The position numbers and the translations under genes were made by a program. The notes under the pieces are model-generated. The model made no database searches and had not been told where the DNA came from. It was given only the letters and a program-made list of their open reading frames with translations. From contig JANYJF010000061.1 of assembly GCA_025361885.1 (NCBI GenBank), forward strand, positions 1 to 34,965: a stretch of 34,965 nucleotides of DNA, given 5' to 3'. Positions 32,359 through 34,965 of this stretch are shown piece after piece (position 1 is the first letter of the stretch; every line of letters starts with the position of its first letter). This stretch comes from Coriobacteriia bacterium. GTDB lineage: Bacteria; Actinomycetota; Coriobacteriia; Anaerosomatales; PALSA-660.

Positions 32359-33039
32359 GTGTTCGACATCATTGCCGTGGGGGCTCACCCCGACGACGTA
32401 GAGATCGGCATGGGCGGCACCGTGGCCGGACTGGTCCGGCAGGGGATGAGCGTCCTGATCGTGGACCTCACCGATGGCGAGCCGACGCCCTTCGGCACCA
32501 GGGAGACCCGTGCGGCCGAGTCGAAGGCGGCGGCGTCCGTACTCGGCGCGCAGCGGCTGACGATGACGCTCCCGAACCGCGAGTTGTTCGACACCGTGGA
32601 CGCGCGAAAGATGCTGGCCGAGGTCATCCGCGCGCACAAGCCGCGCGTACTGTTCGCACCGTATCCGATCGACTCGCATCCGGATCACGTCGCTGCGGCG
32701 GCGATATGCGAGGCTGCGCGGTTCTACGGCAAGTTCGTGAAGACGGACATGCGCGGCGAGCCCCATTTCGTGCCCCGCCTCTACCACTATTTCGCCGTAC
32801 ATCTGCGGATGGTGGCCAAGCCATCCTTCATCGTGGACGTCAGCGAGGACATGCCCAAGAAGATGGATGCGTTGGCCTGTTACGAGTCGCAGTTCTCGGC
32901 CAACGATCGCAACACCGGCGTGCTCGACTGGGTGCGCGGTCAGTCTGCCGTTTGGGGCGGCGCGATCGGTCGGTCTGCGGGCGAGCCGTTCCTGTGCCGC
33001 GAGGAGATCGGCGTGCGCTCGGTCGGTGATCTGCTGTGA
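32359..33039 (+). CDS. bshB1: PIG-L family N-acetylglucosaminyl deacetylase (BshB1-like)
   Basis: The protein is 226 residues from GTG 32359, with GGAGG inside the end of the preceding gene. IIAVGAHPDDVEIGMGG holds the zinc ligands (His, Asp), VDLTDGEPTPFGTRETRAAESKAAASVLG the conserved substrate loop, and PYPIDSHPDHVAAA the third ligand His. These enzymes remove the acetyl group from GlcNAc conjugates; BshB1 acts on GlcNAc-malate in bacillithiol synthesis. It overlaps the BshC-like gene by 4 nt (GTGA), which strongly supports a shared pathway. Other GlcNAc substrates remain possible. Confidence 0.87.
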   Translation: MFDIIAVGAHPDDVEIGMGGTVAGLVRQGMSVLIVDLTDGEPTPFGTRETRAAESKAAASVLGAQRLTMTLPNRELFDTVDARKMLAEVIRAHKPRVLFAPYPIDSHPDHVAAAAICEAARFYGKFVKTDMRGEPHFVPRLYHYFAVHLRMVAKPSFIVDVSEDMPKKMDALACYESQFSANDRNTGVLDWVRGQSAVWGGAIGRSAGEPFLCREEIGVRSVGDLL

Positions 33040-34613
33040 GCCCGGTACACGCGCGTTCGGTGACACCGTCCGGGCATGGTGAGGTGCTGACAGAGCCGGC
33101 GTTCGACTCGTGGGCGCGACTCGCTCGCGACAACGCTTCTGCCGCGGCTGCCTGGGACTTCGACGTGTGCGGTGTCCGGGCGGTCGATCTGCGGGCCCGT
33201 GCCCGCGCCGAGGCTATCGCCGAGGCGAAGACGTTCTCGGCCCGGATGGGCGTCCCAGTGGCGTCTCCGCCCGAACATCCCGACCTCCTCGTCATGACCG
33301 GCCACCAGCCGCAGCTGTACCACCCGGGCATCTGGGTGAAGGACTTCTTGCTGCAGCGCTTGGCGGACCAGATCGGGGCGGCCGCGATCGATTTGGTGGT
33401 CGACTCCGACGGATTCGACCTCGTCGAAGTGCACGCGCCGTGCCTGAGGCCTGTGCTGTCGAGGTGCGCCCAGTTCCTGGCGGTCGGTGGGGGCGACACG
33501 TGCTTCGCCTGCTCGTCGGTCCCGAGCGCGCGTGACCTGTCGACGTTCCGCGAGGCAGGCGCACAGATGCTCGCGACTCTGCCGGCGCCCGCCATCGGGC
33601 GGCACTTCGACTCGTTCTGCGATGCGATGGACGCGGCGCGTTCCGACAGCGCGAACCTTGGCGAGTTCATCACCTTCGCCCGACGGCGCTTCGAGGCCGT
33701 GGCCGGTACCGACTACCTGGAGCTGCCTGTGACGAGCGAGGCGAGCACGACAGCCTTCGCTGTGTTCCTGGCCGATATCGTGCGTGATGCCGAGCGTTTC
33801 GCGAGCGTGTACAACGCCGAGCTTGCAGCGTACCGGGAGCGTACCGGGACCCGCTCCGCAGCGCAGCCGTTCCCTGACCTTCGCATCGAAGGAGGGTTGG
33901 TGGAGTTGCCGTTCTGGCATCTGCGGTCCGGCGGACGCTCCACGCTGTGGGCGCGCACCGACGGCGTTCCGGCCCTCGTGTGTGACGGCGAGGTCCTGTG
34001 CGAGCTGCCGAGCGAGTGCGAGGAGGCCGCCGCGACGCTCGCTTCGTGCGTCGTGCGGCCGGCGCCCAAAGCGCTCGCGCTCACACTGTACAACCGGATG
34101 TTCGTGGCGGACCTGTTCATCCACGGCACCGGCGGTGGCCGCTACGACCGAGTCACCGACGGTGTCATCCGCTCGTTCTGGGGCGTGGAGCCACCCGCGT
34201 TCGTGGTTGCCTCGATGACGATGTACCTCCCGCTCGGGGCGCGCGTGGTCACTGCCGAGGAGGTCGATGCGGTGAGGCAGACGCTCAACCGTCTGCAGCA
34301 CAACCCCGACCAGCTGCTGGACGAGCTGGAGTTCGACGACGCGGAGGAGCACCGCCGAGCGGTCGCGCTGGCGGGCGAGAAGTCACGCCTGGTGGGCGAG
34401 ATTGCCGCGCCGGACGCCGACAAGAAGGCCATCGGGCGTTTGATCCGCGAGGTGAACGCCGAGCTGGCTGCACTCATGGAGCCGTACGAGATGTCGCTCC
34501 GCGAGGAGTTGGAGCGGCTGGTGGAGATGCAGCAGGCATCCGAGATCCTGACCGACAGGACCTACCCGTTCTGCTTCTGGAGCCCGCTCGAGGTCGCCGA
34601 CAAGGCGCGATGA
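33036..34613 (+). CDS. BshC-like protein (putative cysteine-adding enzyme), remote match
   Basis: The protein is 525 residues from GTG 33036. The size, VMTGHQPQLYHPGIWVKDFLL (compare the VTGQQAGL... segment of BshC), a central FIHGTGGGRYDRVTDGVIRSFWG (compare the Gly-rich AYIGGGGEIAYW segment) and a C-terminal coiled coil (about 420-500) follow the BshC layout, but similarity is remote. BshC joins cysteine to GlcN-malate. The overlap with a BshB-like gene backs the idea; the usual BshA (GT4) is missing and a GT2 is present instead. The product could therefore be a different thiol or amino-sugar conjugate. Confidence 0.6.
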   Translation: MSPVHARSVTPSGHGEVLTEPAFDSWARLARDNASAAAAWDFDVCGVRAVDLRARARAEAIAEAKTFSARMGVPVASPPEHPDLLVMTGHQPQLYHPGIWVKDFLLQRLADQIGAAAIDLVVDSDGFDLVEVHAPCLRPVLSRCAQFLAVGGGDTCFACSSVPSARDLSTFREAGAQMLATLPAPAIGRHFDSFCDAMDAARSDSANLGEFITFARRRFEAVAGTDYLELPVTSEASTTAFAVFLADIVRDAERFASVYNAELAAYRERTGTRSAAQPFPDLRIEGGLVELPFWHLRSGGRSTLWARTDGVPALVCDGEVLCELPSECEEAAATLASCVVRPAPKALALTLYNRMFVADLFIHGTGGGRYDRVTDGVIRSFWGVEPPAFVVASMTMYLPLGARVVTAEEVDAVRQTLNRLQHNPDQLLDELEFDDAEEHRRAVALAGEKSRLVGEIAAPDADKKAIGRLIREVNAELAALMEPYEMSLREELERLVEMQQASEILTDRTYPFCFWSPLEVADKAR

Positions 34614-34651
34614 GTCCGGTCCCGCCGTGCGGGAAGGTTTGCGTTCGTCGC

Positions 34652-34680
34652 TTGAATACAGGGCGCGTATGGTGGAAACT
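34652..34680 (+). promoter_or_regulatory. Candidate promoter of the ferredoxin gene
   Basis: TTGAAT and GAAACT with a 17-nt spacer, 45 nt upstream of the ATG. The -10 is a weak match. Confidence 0.3.
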
Positions 34681-34725
34681 TCGCGAACGCGCTCCTGCGC
34701 GACTCTCTTAGGAAAGGACCGGCCC

Positions 34726-34902
34726 ATGGGTAAGCCCGTCGTCGACCCGAACCTGTGCACCGCCTGCGGTATCTGCGTGGACGAATGCCCGACCAGTGCC
34801 CTCGATCTCCAGGACACCGCGGTCCTGGCCCGTCCGGCTGACTGCAGCGAGTGCGGAACGTGCGAAGAAGTCTGCCCGAACGAGGCGATCAAGCTCGTCT
34901 AG
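34726..34902 (+). CDS. 2[4Fe-4S] ferredoxin
   Basis: The protein is 58 residues. The start is ATG 34726 with AAAGGA 7-8 nt upstream; the 91-residue track start adds a non-ferredoxin lead. Two CX2CX2CX3CP clusters are visible: CTACGICVDECP (C11, C14, C17, C21) and CSECGTCEEVCP (C40, C43, C46, C50), the clostridial-type low-potential ferredoxin. It would carry electrons for reductive enzymes such as radical SAM proteins or oxidoreductases in the cytoplasm. A GC-rich hairpin follows. Confidence 0.95.
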   Translation: MGKPVVDPNLCTACGICVDECPTSALDLQDTAVLARPADCSECGTCEEVCPNEAIKLV

Positions 34903-34927
34903 GACGGCGCTTCCGCGGATGTGCAGA

Positions 34928-34946
34928 GGGCCGGCCCCATGGGGCC
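34928..34946 (+). terminator. Hairpin after the ferredoxin gene
   Basis: The palindrome GGCCCCATGGGGCC, extendable on the left with GGGCC, sits 25 nt after the ferredoxin stop. It is close to the window end, so the downstream tract cannot be judged fully. Confidence 0.45.
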
Positions 34947-34965
34947 CGCCCAAAGCACAAACCCC

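Noticed and set aside
1-34965. CRISPR arrays, insertion sequences, prophage or integrase genes
   Set aside because: No spaced direct repeats, transposase or phage motifs were seen on either strand.

Overview
The window is about 35 kb of GC-rich, densely packed bacterial chromosome. GTG and TTG starts are common and Shine-Dalgarno sites are strong. I saw no rRNA, convincing tRNA, CRISPR array, transposase or phage gene. Base composition and gene content (membrane [NiFe]-type hydrogenase, acetyl-CoA synthetase, actinobacterial-style transketolase, a PIG-L deacetylase beside a BshC-like protein, many small redox proteins) suggest an anaerobic or facultative actinobacterium, possibly a Coriobacteriia/OPB41-type lineage. 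That placement is inference.

Layout. 1-1253 (-): a DNA glycosylase that runs in frame into a cysteine-rich DUF2769 protein, then a DUF488 gene cut by the window edge. 1436-1990 (+): a hemerythrin. 2104-6052 (-): diacylglycerol kinase-like protein, four-TM membrane protein, secreted C39-like peptidase and lipoprotein. 6178-15316 (+): RNase D, YugP-like membrane protease, a short RecQ, XseA/XseB, HIT, DegV and acetyl-CoA synthetase. A large branched inverted repeat separates acs from an inositol-monophosphatase-like gene (-), which is divergent from a full-length transketolase (+).

18362-24136 (-) is the centrepiece, a membrane-bound uptake hydrogenase locus: Tat-exported small subunit, large subunit and cytochrome b, then a terminator, a HemW/HemN-like radical SAM protein and a hydrogenase maturation protease. 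The ORF track stops the large subunit at ...HSFDP because the next codon is TGA. Reading on in the same frame gives LGCGVH plus a 19-residue tail, so the C-terminal nickel motif is DP-U-LGCGVH with U encoded by UGA. A 7-bp hairpin 10 nt after the UGA, with G among the first two loop bases and a 17-nt UGA-to-loop distance, fits a bacterial SECIS element. The small subunit has a cysteine where standard [NiFe] enzymes have the proline near the medial cluster, as in known [NiFeSe] enzymes. I therefore call this a selenocysteine-containing [NiFeSe] hydrogenase attached to a cytochrome b.

24713-27755 holds small and redox-associated genes: an acidic small protein, DUF2249, a HAD hydrolase (-), a cysteine-free Crp/Fnr regulator, a secreted small protein and a cytochrome b5-like protein. 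27884-29203 (-) is an RlmD/TrmA-type RNA methyltransferase. 29423-34902 (+) carries a degenerate receiver fused to a PilT ATPase, an OsmC protein, then a tight cluster of GT2 glycosyltransferase, BshB-like deacetylase and BshC-like protein (possibly a low-molecular-weight thiol or amino-sugar pathway), and a 2[4Fe-4S] ferredoxin.
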